From NCBI GenBank assembly GCA_002482415.1, contig DLFY01000143.1, positions 6,797-12,018 on the forward strand: a stretch of DNA of 5,222 nt. The letters are read 5' to 3'. This stretch comes from Phycisphaerales bacterium UBA7708 (GTDB taxonomy: Bacteria; Planctomycetota; Phycisphaerae; Sedimentisphaerales; Anaerohalosphaeraceae). Position 1 is the stretch's first letter; the number at the start of each line of letters is the position of its first letter. Shown here in pieces: positions 5,211 to 5,222 of this stretch. The position numbers were made by a program, and so were the translations under genes. The notes beneath the pieces are model-generated. The model did no database searches. It was not told the origin of the DNA and saw only the letters and a program-made list of their open reading frames with translations.

Positions 5211-5222
5211 CTTTAGCCGCGA

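Noticed and set aside
5160..5222. C-terminal end of a gene entering from the right on the - strand (20 codons to a stop at 5160-5162)
   Set aside because: The open stretch is largely the heptamer repeat read as protein (SYQPPASS), which stays open by composition. It is too short to support a gene.

Overview
The window looks like an accessory stretch of a polysaccharide-degrading bacterial genome. Two secreted carbohydrate-related proteins are separated by small, unrecognised membrane-protein genes, and all six supported genes lie on the + strand. Secreted Sde182/DUF1593-type and GH43 proteins, moderate GC in the enzymes, AT-richer small genes and repeat-filled spacers would fit a Planctomycetota, Verrucomicrobiota, Kiritimatiellota or Lentisphaerota genome. 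That taxonomic placement is a guess, because no marker gene is present.

Layout: 32-610 encodes an AT-rich 192-aa multi-pass membrane protein. 746-925 encodes a 59-aa protein with two membrane segments. 1048-2490 encodes an exported 480-aa nucleoside-hydrolase-like protein (Sde182/DUF1593 family) with a C-terminal Ig-like domain. 2574-2879 encodes a 101-aa protein with three membrane segments. 2970-4589 encodes an exported 539-aa GH43 glycosidase with a C-terminal beta-sandwich; all three expected catalytic acids can be placed. 4668-4994 encodes a 108-aa protein with three membrane segments. From 4995 to the right edge there is no convincing gene, only a repeat hairpin, a likely terminator and a degenerate 7-bp tandem repeat.

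The most interesting signal is in the spacers. After the stop codons of three small membrane genes lie diverged copies of one imperfect palindrome, with left leg near AATAGGGACGG and right leg near CCGTCCCTGTTATTCC (931-984, 2883-2931, 4988-5064). A different shared sequence precedes two of those genes, just after the stops of the two large enzymes (2496-2530 and 4594-4628). The pattern is therefore enzyme, element 1, small membrane gene, element 2, enzyme. The outer edges of elements 1 and 2 are roughly inverted copies of each other, so each small membrane gene may sit in a cassette of about 0.37-0.47 kb inserted between enzyme genes. The repeats are visible in the sequence; the cassette reading is inference.

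Functionally, the two large proteins probably act outside the cytoplasm on plant- or algal-type polysaccharide, the GH43 protein removing xylose or arabinose units. No transporter, regulator or SusCD-like pair is present. The roles of the four membrane proteins cannot be read from sequence.
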